Shown here piece after piece: positions 16,406 through 26,140 of a stretch of 64,000 nt of DNA. The stretch is from CBDDGJ01 sp965199285 (lineage in GTDB: Bacteria; Pseudomonadota; Alphaproteobacteria; RS24). Position numbers and translations under genes: made by a program. Below the pieces are notes generated by a model, which was given only the letters and a program-made list of their open reading frames with translations, was not told the origin of the DNA and did no database searches. The DNA lies in contig OZ240687.1 in assembly GCA_965199285.1 (NCBI GenBank), positions 372,001 through 436,000 on the forward strand, read 5' to 3'. Each line of letters begins with the position of its first letter. The first letter of the stretch is position 1.

Positions 16406-18075
16406 GATATGATTGTGAAATGAAGTTTCACCAGCGGACGTTTGCCCCATATATGTTTGCAATGGCGGCGAATGGCATTTGCCAATAGATTTTCCCACAC
16501 CGCTTTATCTTTCACTTTCTTTTTAATTTTTCCGCGCTCTTGTTTGGATAGTTTAGCTTTAATCACCTCAATCAGCTCGGCATGGATAAGTTCTGACATT
16601 GGCGCACCAATAATATCCAGCTTCACCTCGCCTTGAATATGATAATTTTTATCAACCGGAATGCTCGCAAACACAACGCCATTATGAGATAGATCGCGGC
16701 GCTCTTTAAGGGCGCGCTCATCTTGCTTAATCACCTGTTTGCCATCAATATAGCAACGCCCCGTCTCAATATGCCCAAGCTTAATCGCTGGCGCGGGGGC
16801 AAGGCGCACCATATCGCCATTATAAATTTGCAATGCGTTTACGCCTAATTCAGTCGCAAGTTGGGCATGGGCGATAAGATGGCGGGGTTCGCCATGCACA
16901 GGGATAGCGAGGCGCGGCTTTATCCATTTATACATATCGCGCAACTCATCCCGGCATGGGTGACCAGAGACATGCAAAATCTCATCGCGGGTTGAGGTTA
17001 TAATTTCCACCCCTTGTTTTAGAAATTGATTATATAATTTATAAATATCCACCTCACTACCCGGAATGGTCTTGGATGAGAAGATAACAGCATCGCCCTT
17101 TGCTAGTTTTAAATGCGGGTGTCTACCATGTGCAAGTTGCGCTAAGCCCGTCTGTGGTTCTCCCTGACTGCCCGTGCTTAGCACTAATAATTTTTCAGGC
17201 TTAAGAGCGTTTGCTTGTTTTATATCAATCGGGGATGGAAAACCTTTCAAATATCCAGTGTCTTTACCTGCCTGATAAACCTTATGCATGCTACGCCCAA
17301 GCAAGCAAATGTCTCGCTCGGCTTTTTGAGCAATCGTACCAATGCTTGCCAGCCGCGCTAGATTGGAGGCAAAGGCGGTGACGACCACCCTTCCCTTTTT
17401 TGCTAAAATTTCTTTTTCTAGCCCGCGCGCAACTTCAGCTTCAGAGCCAGAGCGCCCCTCATTAAGTGCATTGGTACTATCGCAAATAATCGCATCCACC
17501 CCGTCTTTACCAATTTTTTGCAACTGCTCAATATTCATTCCCTCGCCAATTACCGGCGTCTTATCAATTTTCCAATCACCGGTATGAAATATCCGCGCCT
17601 CTTCAGTTTTAATCAAAAACCCATTTGGTTCAGCGATGGAATGGGTAAGGTGAATATAATCAACCGTAAAAGCACCAATCTCAATATGCGACCCAAGCGG
17701 CACAATATGTAAGGGAACTTGCACCAGCAAATCATGTTCGGAAAGTTTTTTCTTAACCAGCTCAGCGGTAAAGGGAGTGGCGTAAACCGGACATTGTAAA
17801 CGCGGCCAAAGATAGGCGACCGCGCCAATATGGTCTTCATGCCCATGCGTTAAAAATAAGCCCAATAATTTTTCTTCTGGCTGGGTTATAAACTCAATAT
17901 CCGGCGTGATAATCTCAACGCCTGGTGGATCGGTGCGGGTAAAACTCGCGCCCAAATCGACCATAATCCATTCTCTTGCTCCAGCTTTTGCCCCCGTTTT
18001 AGAATAACCATAAAGATTGCAATTAATGCCAATCTCGCCGGTTCCGCCTAATGGTAGAAATAGAATCTCACTCAT
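16402..18075 (-). CDS. rnj: Ribonuclease J
   Basis: Metallo-beta-lactamase/beta-CASP ribonuclease for mRNA decay and rRNA processing. At 557 residues it has the opening LPLGGTGEIGINCNLYGY and the zinc motif LTHGHEDHIGAV near residue 77. The beta-CASP region includes FASNLARLASI and STGSQGEPQTGL. HVSGHPCRDELRDM and IPVHGEPRHL close the catalytic core. A C-terminal domain rich in Lys follows (KLSKQERGKIKKKVKDK). It overlaps birA by 4 nt at the tail of the nuo operon, a common alphaproteobacterial arrangement. Confidence 0.93.
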   Translation of the reverse strand: MSEILFLPLGGTGEIGINCNLYGYSKTGAKAGAREWIMVDLGASFTRTDPPGVEIITPDIEFITQPEEKLLGLFLTHGHEDHIGAVAYLWPRLQCPVYATPFTAELVKKKLSEHDLLVQVPLHIVPLGSHIEIGAFTVDYIHLTHSIAEPNGFLIKTEEARIFHTGDWKIDKTPVIGEGMNIEQLQKIGKDGVDAIICDSTNALNEGRSGSEAEVARGLEKEILAKKGRVVVTAFASNLARLASIGTIAQKAERDICLLGRSMHKVYQAGKDTGYLKGFPSPIDIKQANALKPEKLLVLSTGSQGEPQTGLAQLAHGRHPHLKLAKGDAVIFSSKTIPGSEVDIYKLYNQFLKQGVEIITSTRDEILHVSGHPCRDELRDMYKWIKPRLAIPVHGEPRHLIAHAQLATELGVNALQIYNGDMVRLAPAPAIKLGHIETGRCYIDGKQVIKQDERALKERRDLSHNGVVFASIPVDKNYHIQGEVKLDIIGAPMSELIHAELIEVIKAKLSKQERGKIKKKVKDKAVWENLLANAIRRHCKHIWGKRPLVKLHFTIIS

Positions 18076-18812
18076 TTATTTTTCCCGAAAAACACATCAC
18101 CGGTTAAAATCTCTTTTTGCCCCTGTCGGGTTTCAAGCAGAAGCGCGCCCTGCTTTGTGATATTCATAAATAGACCTTCTAATTGTTGATCGGGTAAATT
18201 TACATAAATTGTCTCATTTAGACCATGTGCGCGCGCAAGCCATATTTCGCGTAACCCATCAAACCCCTCTTTTTGAAACATCTGCCAATAGTTTTGAAAC
18301 GCGGCATCCAGATGGGGAAGAATGTCACGCGGCTTAACACTTAAGCCCGTTTTGGCAAATAGGCTGGTTGCGGGATAAGGCGTATCGGGGGGGAAATGCT
18401 GCAAATTCACCCCCATCCCAATCGCTATCCAATCAATCTGGTTTTTCTTTGCAGTTGCGCTTTCCAATAAAATTCCAGAAATTTTTTCGCCATGTAACAG
18501 CAAATCATTTGGCCATTTCAAACTTAACCCATCCGTATAATGGTGCATGGCATCATAAAGCGATAGGCCGGCGATAAAAGATAAAAAACTGGTTTGAGAC
18601 ATCTCCATCCGCTGCGGGAGGTAAAGCGTCGTCATCAGATTTCCAGCTGGCGATACCCATGTGCGCCCGCGCCGCCCGCGTCCTGCCGTTTGCTCATCTG
18701 CTAAAATCCAAATCGGATTGGTTGCGCCTTGTTGCGCTAGCCGTTTTGCTTCTTCATTTGTACTATCAAGCGAAGGAAAAAAGAGCAGCCGGGTTTGGTT
18801 TACATAATCCAT
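18072..18812 (-). CDS. birA: Biotin--[acetyl-CoA-carboxylase] ligase
   Basis: Attaches biotin to the carrier domain of biotin-dependent carboxylases. The 246-residue protein is catalytic only, without the N-terminal HTH repressor domain of E. coli BirA. The biotinyl-AMP loop is GRGRRGRTWVS and the lysine motif is KWPNDLLL; GISGILLES-like GEKISGILLES and GMGVNLQHFP follow. It directly adjoins nuoN and overlaps rnj, so it is likely expressed from the long complex I transcript. Confidence 0.92.
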   Translation of the reverse strand: MDYVNQTRLLFFPSLDSTNEEAKRLAQQGATNPIWILADEQTAGRGRRGRTWVSPAGNLMTTLYLPQRMEMSQTSFLSFIAGLSLYDAMHHYTDGLSLKWPNDLLLHGEKISGILLESATAKKNQIDWIAIGMGVNLQHFPPDTPYPATSLFAKTGLSVKPRDILPHLDAAFQNYWQMFQKEGFDGLREIWLARAHGLNETIYVNLPDQQLEGLFMNITKQGALLLETRQGQKEILTGDVFFGKNK

Positions 18813-20269
18813 TAAGGGATAATGAAATGAACCAATGAAACCGCAGCACTTTCAGCAATCTGGATGAGCGGGCTTGGGGCGATAAAAAATAAAATCACAA
18901 AGATAGACAGCCCGCCCATAATCCAACGTAAATCACGACTTTGCGGCAGCAGCGTAATATCTTCGGGCGCGTCATCCAGATACATGATTTTGACAATCCG
19001 CAAATAATAAAAGGCAGCAATGACGCTCGCCAAAACGCCTATGACCGCGACACTATAAAGCTCGGCATCAATCGCGGCGCGCAGCACATAAAACTTACCA
19101 AAAAAACCAGCTAGGGGAGGAATGCCCGCCAGCGAAAACATCAACGCCGCCAAACAAAAAGCCATAAAAGGCTGTCGCCGTGCAAGACCAGCAAGATCAT
19201 CAATGCGTTCAACCATGCCGGTTTCTACCCGCATTGATAAAATGCAGGCAAATGTCGCTAATGTCATCATGACATAAAGGATCATATAGATAATTGTACT
19301 GCTCACCGCGATGACACTTGCGCCCGCCGCCAACCCCAACAGCGCATAACCGACATGACCGATGGAAGAATAAGCCATAAGCCGCTTAATATTATGTTGC
19401 CCAATCGCCGCAAAAGCCCCAAGCATCATTGACATAATACTCATGAAAATAATAATTTGCTGCCATGCCGGTTGGCTATCTGGAAACGCATCAACCAAAA
19501 TACGGATCAACAATGCCATGCCAGCAAGTTTTGGTGCAGAGGCAAAAAGAGCCGTGACCGGAGACGGTGCACCTTCATAAACATCGGGGGTCCACATATG
19601 AAAGGGAACCGCAGATATTTTGAACGCCAGCCCCGCCAAAATAAAGACAATACCGACAATATGCGGCAATGCGGTTTCATAATCTTGGGTGAGAACAATT
19701 TCTGAAATTTGCGGAAATATGGTCGTGCCGGTAAAGCCATAAATCCATGAGCAGCCATAGAGAAGCAGCCCAGATGATAAAGCGCCAAGCACAAAATATT
19801 TCATCCCCGCCTCGGTTGAGCGCAAACTATCGCGATGAATTGCTGCCAATACATATAAGGATAGGCTTTGTAGCTCAATTCCCAAATACATAGTGATGAG
19901 GCTATTGGCGGATACCATAACTCCCATGCCAGTGCTTGCTAATAAAATCAGAACCGCATATTCATAACGCGCCACCCCCTCCCGCCGCATAAATTTATTC
20001 GACAGGATAAGCGCAATCGCAATCACCGTAAAAATACATAATTTCATGGTTTGCGAAAATTGATCGACAATAAAACTTTCCTGAAAAGCGGTTGCATAGC
20101 CACCCTTAAAATTAAGCACCGGAAGACTTGCACAAAACAGAATAAGAATGGCAAATCCATGAATATAACGCATATGAATGCTTTCGCGAAATGCGCCAAT
20201 CATCAGCAATGTCATCGCCCCAATGAATAAAATAAGCTCTGGCAATATAATTAGAATATCATTTAGCAT
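18812..20269 (-). CDS. nuoN: NADH-quinone oxidoreductase subunit N
   Basis: Antiporter-like membrane subunit of complex I, 485 residues with about 14 transmembrane helices. The proton_antipo_M core includes LGIELQSLSLYVL, the TM7-8 lysine region AFKISAVPFHMWTPDVYEGAP and HNIKRLMAYSSIGHVGY. It is the last of the 14 nuo genes and is separated from nuoM by 16 nt. Confidence 0.95.
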   Translation of the reverse strand: MLNDILIILPELILFIGAMTLLMIGAFRESIHMRYIHGFAILILFCASLPVLNFKGGYATAFQESFIVDQFSQTMKLCIFTVIAIALILSNKFMRREGVARYEYAVLILLASTGMGVMVSANSLITMYLGIELQSLSLYVLAAIHRDSLRSTEAGMKYFVLGALSSGLLLYGCSWIYGFTGTTIFPQISEIVLTQDYETALPHIVGIVFILAGLAFKISAVPFHMWTPDVYEGAPSPVTALFASAPKLAGMALLIRILVDAFPDSQPAWQQIIIFMSIMSMMLGAFAAIGQHNIKRLMAYSSIGHVGYALLGLAAGASVIAVSSTIIYMILYVMMTLATFACILSMRVETGMVERIDDLAGLARRQPFMAFCLAALMFSLAGIPPLAGFFGKFYVLRAAIDAELYSVAVIGVLASVIAAFYYLRIVKIMYLDDAPEDITLLPQSRDLRWIMGGLSIFVILFFIAPSPLIQIAESAAVSLVHFIIP

Positions 20270-20285
20270 AGGTCACCTATCACCC

Positions 20286-21767
20286 CTATTTCAGAGCCGC
20301 CTCATATTGCGTCAAGAGTAAGTCAATCGATGGCGAAATCACATCGAATATCGGCATTGTCCATATGCCAAAAAGAATGGTCGCGATCACAAGGGGAATA
20401 AGAATAAAAATTTCACGCACATTTGTATCGTCAATATTCATCAATATATCATTTTGAATGTCACCAAATATAACCCGCCGATAAAGACTAAGCGCGTAAA
20501 CGGCTGAAAGAATAACCCCGCTTGCTGCCCCTAAAGCTGCCCATGTACTGATTTGGAATGTTCCGAGAATAGTTAAAAACTCGCCAACAAACCCAGAGGT
20601 TCCGGGTAGCCCAACATTTGCCATAGTGAGAATCATGAAAATTGTCGCATAGACGGGCATTTTCAAGGCAAGCCCGCCATAGGCAGAAATCTCGCGCGTG
20701 TGAACCCGATCATAAATCACCCCGACACACATAAACAGAGCCGCCGATACCCAGCCATGCGATAACATTTGAAACACCGCCCCTTCAACCCCTTGGGTTG
20801 TGCCGGTAAAAATTCCCATTGTGACAAAACCCATATGCGCAACCGATGAATAAGCGATGAGCTTTTTCATATCCTCTTGCGCGAAGGCAACCAGCGCCGC
20901 ATAGATGATGGCAATAACGCTTAAGGTAAAAACAAGCGGTGCAAAAAAATCTGATGCAAGCGGAAACATAGGCAGTGAAAAGCGCAAAAACCCATAGCCA
21001 CCCATTTTCAATAAAATACCGGCAAGAATCATTGAGCCTGCCGTCGGCGCTTCCACATGCGCATCGGGCAACCATGTATGCACGGGCCACATTGGCATTT
21101 TCACCGCAAAGCTCGCGAAAAAGGCAAGCCAGAGCCATATTTGCAAATCCTCCGCAAAACTATATTGCATGAGGGTTGGGATATGAGTTGTGCCAGCTTG
21201 CCAATACATAACCATCATGGCAAGCAGCATCAGGACTGACCCAAGCAATGTATAAAGAAAAAACTTAAAGCTCGCATATATTCTTCTGTTCCCGCCCCAT
21301 ATGCCAATAATCAGGAACATAGGAATAAGCCCGCCTTCAAAGAAGAGATAGAATAAGACCAGATCCATCGCACAAAATACCCCAATCATCAGGGTTTCAA
21401 GCAGTAAAAAGGCAATCATATATTCTCTGACGCGGGTTTTAACGCTCCGCCAACTGGCTAAAATACAAAGCGGCATAAGGCTGGTTGTGAGCAATATGAA
21501 TAATATTGAAATGCCATCAACCCCCATCGCATAATCTATACCGCCGCCAAGCCAATCTGCCCGCTCCACAAATTGGAACCCCGGATTTGTGAGATCAAAC
21601 TGGAAGATCAGAAAAATCGACAAAAACAAGGTGATAAGGCTCGTCCAGAGAGCAACCGCCCGCGCATTTGCAGATATGACATCTTCCTCCCCCCGAATAA
21701 GCAACATAAATAATGCGCCAATCAAAGGTAAAAAAGTAATTGTTGAAAGAAGCGGCCAATCGGTCAT
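20286..21767 (-). CDS. nuoM: NADH-quinone oxidoreductase subunit M
   Basis: Proton-pumping antiporter-like subunit of complex I with 493 residues and about 14 helices. Characteristic segments are FYLFFEGGLIPMFLIIGIWG (TM5 glutamate), AFFASFAVKMPMWPVHTWLP and EDMKKLIAYSSVAHMGFV. It is spaced 18 nt from nuoN and directly abuts nuoL. Length and motifs are canonical. Confidence 0.95.
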   Translation of the reverse strand: MTDWPLLSTITFLPLIGALFMLLIRGEEDVISANARAVALWTSLITLFLSIFLIFQFDLTNPGFQFVERADWLGGGIDYAMGVDGISILFILLTTSLMPLCILASWRSVKTRVREYMIAFLLLETLMIGVFCAMDLVLFYLFFEGGLIPMFLIIGIWGGNRRIYASFKFFLYTLLGSVLMLLAMMVMYWQAGTTHIPTLMQYSFAEDLQIWLWLAFFASFAVKMPMWPVHTWLPDAHVEAPTAGSMILAGILLKMGGYGFLRFSLPMFPLASDFFAPLVFTLSVIAIIYAALVAFAQEDMKKLIAYSSVAHMGFVTMGIFTGTTQGVEGAVFQMLSHGWVSAALFMCVGVIYDRVHTREISAYGGLALKMPVYATIFMILTMANVGLPGTSGFVGEFLTILGTFQISTWAALGAASGVILSAVYALSLYRRVIFGDIQNDILMNIDDTNVREIFILIPLVIATILFGIWTMPIFDVISPSIDLLLTQYEAALK

Positions 21768-23696
21768 TTACACACCTCCCAACACAAACCAGCTTACGAA
21801 AAGGGCAACCCCAAGCAACATCACAAACGCATAATGATAAAGATAGCCCGTCTGCAAACGGGTAATCCGTGCTGTTAGTTTCATGGTTGTTGCGGCAATG
21901 CCGTCTGGCCCCAACCCATCGATGACTTTCCCATCACCAGCTTTCCATAAAAAGCGGGCGATAATTTTGCCTGGTCTAACAAAAATAAAGTCATATATTT
22001 CATCAAAATACCATTTATTGAGCAAAAACTTGTAAAGCAATATATGTTCGGCCGCCAAGATTTTTGGCAGTTCCGGTTTCCGAATATAAAAATACCACGC
22101 CGATAGAAGGCCAATGCCCATCATCACCATGGGTGAATAGATGACCCAAGCCGGTACTTCCTTCAAAGCAATTAAAATATGATTATCGGCTTGGGTGAAA
22201 ATCGCCCCATCCCAGAATGAGGATTGCGCCTCCCCGATAAAAGAACCAGCAAATAGCACACCGGCAGACAGTGCCCCAAGCGCAAGAATAATCAATGGTA
22301 TAATCATGACCAATGGGCTTTCATGAACATGAATAAGCACCTTGTCACTTGCCTGTGGGGCGCCATGAAAGGTCATAAAGATAAGCCGCCAACTATAAAA
22401 TGAGGTAAACAAAGCGGCTACAACTAGCAAGGTGAATGCAAACATATGTGGTGCGGCAGAGGCAGCAAAAGCGCCTTCAATAATAGCGTCTTTTGAATAA
22501 TAGCCTGCCGTTAAAGGAAATCCGGTAAGCGCTAAAGTGCCGATAAGCATTAATATCCACGTAACCGGTATCATTTTGCTTAAACTTCCCATCTTACGCA
22601 TATCTTGTTCGTGATGCATGGCATGAATGACAGAGCCCGCCCCCAAAAACAAAAGTGCCTTGAAGAACGCATGGGTGAATAAATGGAAGATTGCCGCTTG
22701 ATACGCGCCAATGCCTGCCGCGACAAACATATAACCTAATTGCGAACAGGTAGAGTAAGCAATCACGCGCTTTATGTCATTTTGCACCAGCCCAATGGTA
22801 GCGGCAAAAAACGCCGTTAGCGCGCCAATCACAATCACCACAGAACGGGCATCAATCGAAAGTTCAAACAACGGCGAACAACGCGCCAAGAGAAAAACCC
22901 CTGCTGTGACCATTGTCGCGGCATGGATGAGGGCTGAAACCGGCGTTGGCCCTTCCATCGCATCGGGCAGCCATGTATGCAAGAATAATTGCGCCGATTT
23001 TCCCATTGCGCCCATAAACAAAAGCAAACAAATCACTGTGAGGGCTGGAACTTCAAGGCTCAAAAATGTGAAGCTTGTTTCGGCAAGTGCCGTGTTTTGG
23101 GCAAACACATCATCAAATTGCAGGCTTCCCGTCAGAAGGAAAATCGCGCCCATCCCCAAAATGAGCCCGAAATCGCCAACCCGATTGACGACAAAGGCTT
23201 TTATCGCCGCATCATTGGCAGATTTTTTCTTATACCAAAATCCGATAAGCAAATAAGAGGCAAGCCCCACCCCTTCCCAACCAAAGAAAAGCTGGACAAA
23301 ATTATCCGCCGTCACCAGCGCCAGCATCATAAATGTAAACAGCGATAAATAAGCGAAAAATCGCGGGCGATCGGGGTCGTCATGCATATAACCAATCGAA
23401 TAAATATGCACCAGCGCCGAGACCGTATTGATAACCACCAACATCACCGCGCTTAGCATATCAATGCGGATCGCCCAATTCAGCTGCAAATCGCCAGAAT
23501 GAATAAAGGGAAGAAGCGTGATATGTGTTGTCACATTAAAATTGCTGACATCAAAGAAAGTGAGCCAAGACAAAAGCGCGGCAATGACCAGAAAGCCGCT
23601 TGTGATAATTTCACAAATGCGCGCGCTTATATAGCGCCCAAATAAGCCCGCAATCAAAGCGCCGAAAAGTGGTAAGAAAATAATCGCGTGATACAT
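21768..23696 (-). CDS. nuoL: NADH-quinone oxidoreductase subunit L
   Basis: Largest antiporter-like subunit of complex I (642 residues), which carries the long lateral helix along the membrane arm. Conserved parts are FFGWEGVGLASYLLIGFW, SAQLFLHTWLPDAMEGPTP and NDIKRVIAYSTCSQLGYMF. The C-terminal hydrophobic segments (YHYAFVMLLGVALFVSWF) fit the last anchor helix. It starts 6 nt after nuoK. Confidence 0.95.
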   Translation of the reverse strand: MYHAIIFLPLFGALIAGLFGRYISARICEIITSGFLVIAALLSWLTFFDVSNFNVTTHITLLPFIHSGDLQLNWAIRIDMLSAVMLVVINTVSALVHIYSIGYMHDDPDRPRFFAYLSLFTFMMLALVTADNFVQLFFGWEGVGLASYLLIGFWYKKKSANDAAIKAFVVNRVGDFGLILGMGAIFLLTGSLQFDDVFAQNTALAETSFTFLSLEVPALTVICLLLFMGAMGKSAQLFLHTWLPDAMEGPTPVSALIHAATMVTAGVFLLARCSPLFELSIDARSVVIVIGALTAFFAATIGLVQNDIKRVIAYSTCSQLGYMFVAAGIGAYQAAIFHLFTHAFFKALLFLGAGSVIHAMHHEQDMRKMGSLSKMIPVTWILMLIGTLALTGFPLTAGYYSKDAIIEGAFAASAAPHMFAFTLLVVAALFTSFYSWRLIFMTFHGAPQASDKVLIHVHESPLVMIIPLIILALGALSAGVLFAGSFIGEAQSSFWDGAIFTQADNHILIALKEVPAWVIYSPMVMMGIGLLSAWYFYIRKPELPKILAAEHILLYKFLLNKWYFDEIYDFIFVRPGKIIARFLWKAGDGKVIDGLGPDGIAATTMKLTARITRLQTGYLYHYAFVMLLGVALFVSWFVLGGV

Positions 23697-23702
23697 ATCA
23701 AC

Positions 23703-24011
23703 TTACCCTTTCATCTGGCTAATATCTTCGACCGCAATGTCGCCGCGATTGCGGAAATACACAATAAGAATAGCAAGCCCAATCGCTGCTTCCGCCGCCG
23801 CAACGGTGAGAATAAGCAGCGCAAAAACTTGTCCCACAATATCATTCAAATAGGCAGAGAAAGCGACAAGATTAATATTAATCGCCAATAGCATAAGCTC
23901 AATCGACATTAAAATAATAATGACATTTTTGCGGTTAAGAAAAATACCAAATACGCCAATCGTAAACAGAATTGCCGATAAAACGAGATACTGGCTGAGA
24001 TCTATTATCAT
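23703..24011 (-). CDS. nuoK: NADH-quinone oxidoreductase subunit K
   Basis: 102-residue, three-helix subunit of complex I. Two buried glutamates of the proton path are visible in LMSIELMLLAININLVAF and TVAAAEAAIGLAILI. It overlaps nuoJ by 4 nt. Canonical. Confidence 0.95.
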   Translation of the reverse strand: MIIDLSQYLVLSAILFTIGVFGIFLNRKNVIIILMSIELMLLAININLVAFSAYLNDIVGQVFALLILTVAAAEAAIGLAILIVYFRNRGDIAVEDISQMKG

Positions 24012-24631
24012 GCCTGCCCCTTCTTCTTTATCCCCTCACCGGGTGGTACATTTACCAAAGCGATTGAATTTTCGACTGTCCGCATATTCTGGTCTGAAAT
24101 ATTTTGCTGCTTCGGACTCATGCGGGGTTTCAGGGTCAACACAATCGCACCGATCATTGCGACCAGCAAAATCGCGCCCGCCATTTGGAAATACAAAATA
24201 TAATCTGTATAAAGAACCTGCCCTAATCGTTCGGCATTGGTCATTTCATCTGGCAGTGAAAGCGTTAACCCCTGCCCCGATGATGCCGTCCAGTTAGAGG
24301 CAATAATCAGCACCAATTCAGCTAATAAAATTAATCCCACAAGCGCGCCAACCGGCAGATATTGTAAAAAGCCCTCTTTCATTTCGGTAAGGTCAATATC
24401 CAACATCATCACCACAAATAGGAAGAGCACCGCAACCGCGCCGACATAAACAATCACCAAAATCAGCGCCAAAAATTCCGCCCCCAATAACACAAATAAG
24501 CCGGCGGCATTGAAAAATGTGAGAATGAGAAACAAAACCGAATAGACCGGATTGCGCGCGCTCACCACCATAAAGGCGCTTATAATACTAACGCCGGCAA
24601 AGAGGTAAAATATGAAAGGGGTAATATCCAT
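24008..24631 (-). CDS. nuoJ: NADH-quinone oxidoreductase subunit J
   Basis: 207-residue membrane subunit with five predicted helices. The TM3 pi-bulge region reads ALILVIVYVGAVAVLFLFV, followed by MMLDID as in the family. The hydrophilic C-terminus after the last helix (from about residue 175) is typical of alphaproteobacterial NuoJ. It lies 8 nt after nuoI and overlaps nuoK. Confidence 0.94.
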   Translation of the reverse strand: MDITPFIFYLFAGVSIISAFMVVSARNPVYSVLFLILTFFNAAGLFVLLGAEFLALILVIVYVGAVAVLFLFVVMMLDIDLTEMKEGFLQYLPVGALVGLILLAELVLIIASNWTASSGQGLTLSLPDEMTNAERLGQVLYTDYILYFQMAGAILLVAMIGAIVLTLKPRMSPKQQNISDQNMRTVENSIALVNVPPGEGIKKKGQA

Positions 24632-24639
24632 TTATCTTC

Positions 24640-25131
24640 CTAACGATAGGGCGCATCCAGCTCAATATTTTTGGCGATTTCAGTTTCCCAACGATCACCA
24701 TTTTCGAGCAGCTTCTTTTTATCATAAATCAGTTCTTCGCGGGTGAAGGTAGAAAATTCAAAATTCGGCCCCTCGACAATCGCATCAACCGGACACGCTT
24801 CCTGACACAGCCCGCAATAAATACATTTCACCATATCAATATCATAACGAATTGTCCGTCGCGTGCCATCATTATTGCGCGGACCTGCCTCAATCGTTAT
24901 CGCTTGTGCGGGGCACGTGGCTTCACATAATTTACAAGCAATGCAGCGTTCTTCCCCATTCGGGTAGCGGCGCAACGCATGCTCGCCGCGAAAGCGCGGG
25001 CTAAGCGGCCCTTTTTCATAAGGATAATTTACCGTTGCTTTAGGGCGGAAAAAATAGCGCATCGCCAAACCAAAAGCGGCGATAAATTCAGCCAAAATCA
25101 GACTTTTTGTGATATGTCTAAACCAATTCAT
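24640..25131 (-). CDS. nuoI: NADH-quinone oxidoreductase subunit I
   Basis: Iron-sulfur subunit carrying clusters N6a and N6b. The two ferredoxin-like motifs are CIACKLCEATCPAQAI and CIYCGLCQEACPVDAI. The 163-residue length, the GEHALRRYPNGEERC lead-in and the C-terminal ELDAPYR are those of the mitochondrial TYKY/alphaproteobacterial type. Confidence 0.96.
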   Translation of the reverse strand: MNWFRHITKSLILAEFIAAFGLAMRYFFRPKATVNYPYEKGPLSPRFRGEHALRRYPNGEERCIACKLCEATCPAQAITIEAGPRNNDGTRRTIRYDIDMVKCIYCGLCQEACPVDAIVEGPNFEFSTFTREELIYDKKKLLENGDRWETEIAKNIELDAPYR

Positions 25132-25137
25132 TTTCCC

Positions 25138-26136
25138 TCACATAAATTGCAACACCGCTGCCGTCAGCACAACCCAAAGCAGCGATAGAGGCAAAAATAC
25201 TTTCCATCCCAAGCGCATAAGCTGGTCATAACGATAGCGCGGAACCATCGCTTTCACCATCGCAAACATAAAAAAGACAAGGCATAATTTGAGAACAAAC
25301 CAGACAACCCCTGGCACGAGATTAAATGGCACAATATCGACCGGCGGCAGCCAGCCGCCCAAAAATAATATGGTCGTCATCGCGCACATAAGAACAATAT
25401 TCGCCAATTCACCAATCATAAATACAACATAAGGGGTTGAAGAATATTCGGTCATAAAGCCGGCGACCAGTTCGGATTCGGCTTCGGGCAAATCAAAGGG
25501 CGGGCGATTGGTTTCCGCCAATGCGGAGATGAAAAATACAACAAACATTGGAAACAATGGAATCGCAAACCAAATAGTTTCTTGGGCGCGGACAATATCG
25601 CTTAAATTTAGCGAGCCAACGCATAGCAAAACCGTGATAATGACCAGCCCAATGCTCACTTCATAAGACACCATTTGTGCCGCCGAACGCAGCGCCCCCA
25701 AAAACGGATATTTTGAGTTGGATGCCCAGCCCCCCATAATCACGCCATAAACCCCAAGCGATGAAATTGCCAGAATATAAAGTATGCCAACATTAATATC
25801 AGCAACCGCCCAGCCATCCGCAACCGGAATAACCGCCCATGCCGAAAGCGCCAAAAACATAGTGATAAAAGGCGCGAGCAGAAAGATAAACTTATTTGCG
25901 GTATTGGGGATGACCACTTCCTTTACGAGATATTTCAAAATATCGGCAAAACTTTGTAATAGCCCCCAAGGGCCAACCACATTGGGCCCCCGCCGTAATT
26001 GCACCGCCGCCCAGATTTTCCGGTCTGCATACATGAAAAAAGCAAGCGCCACTAAGACAACCAGAATAATCGCCAGACTATGCGCGGTGATAAGAAACAC
26101 CGGCCAAAAATAAGTGTCAAAGAAACTGGCAGTCAT
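25138..26136 (-). CDS. nuoH: NADH-quinone oxidoreductase subunit H
   Basis: Membrane subunit at the quinone-binding junction, 332 residues and about eight helices. Conserved features are AVQLRRGPNVVGPWGLLQ, the acidic loop AETNRPPFDLPEAESELVAG and FMTEYSS. Length and order between nuoG and nuoI are standard. Confidence 0.96.
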   Translation of the reverse strand: MTASFFDTYFWPVFLITAHSLAIILVVLVALAFFMYADRKIWAAVQLRRGPNVVGPWGLLQSFADILKYLVKEVVIPNTANKFIFLLAPFITMFLALSAWAVIPVADGWAVADINVGILYILAISSLGVYGVIMGGWASNSKYPFLGALRSAAQMVSYEVSIGLVIITVLLCVGSLNLSDIVRAQETIWFAIPLFPMFVVFFISALAETNRPPFDLPEAESELVAGFMTEYSSTPYVVFMIGELANIVLMCAMTTILFLGGWLPPVDIVPFNLVPGVVWFVLKLCLVFFMFAMVKAMVPRYRYDQLMRLGWKVFLPLSLLWVVLTAAVLQFM

Positions 26137-26140
26137 TTAT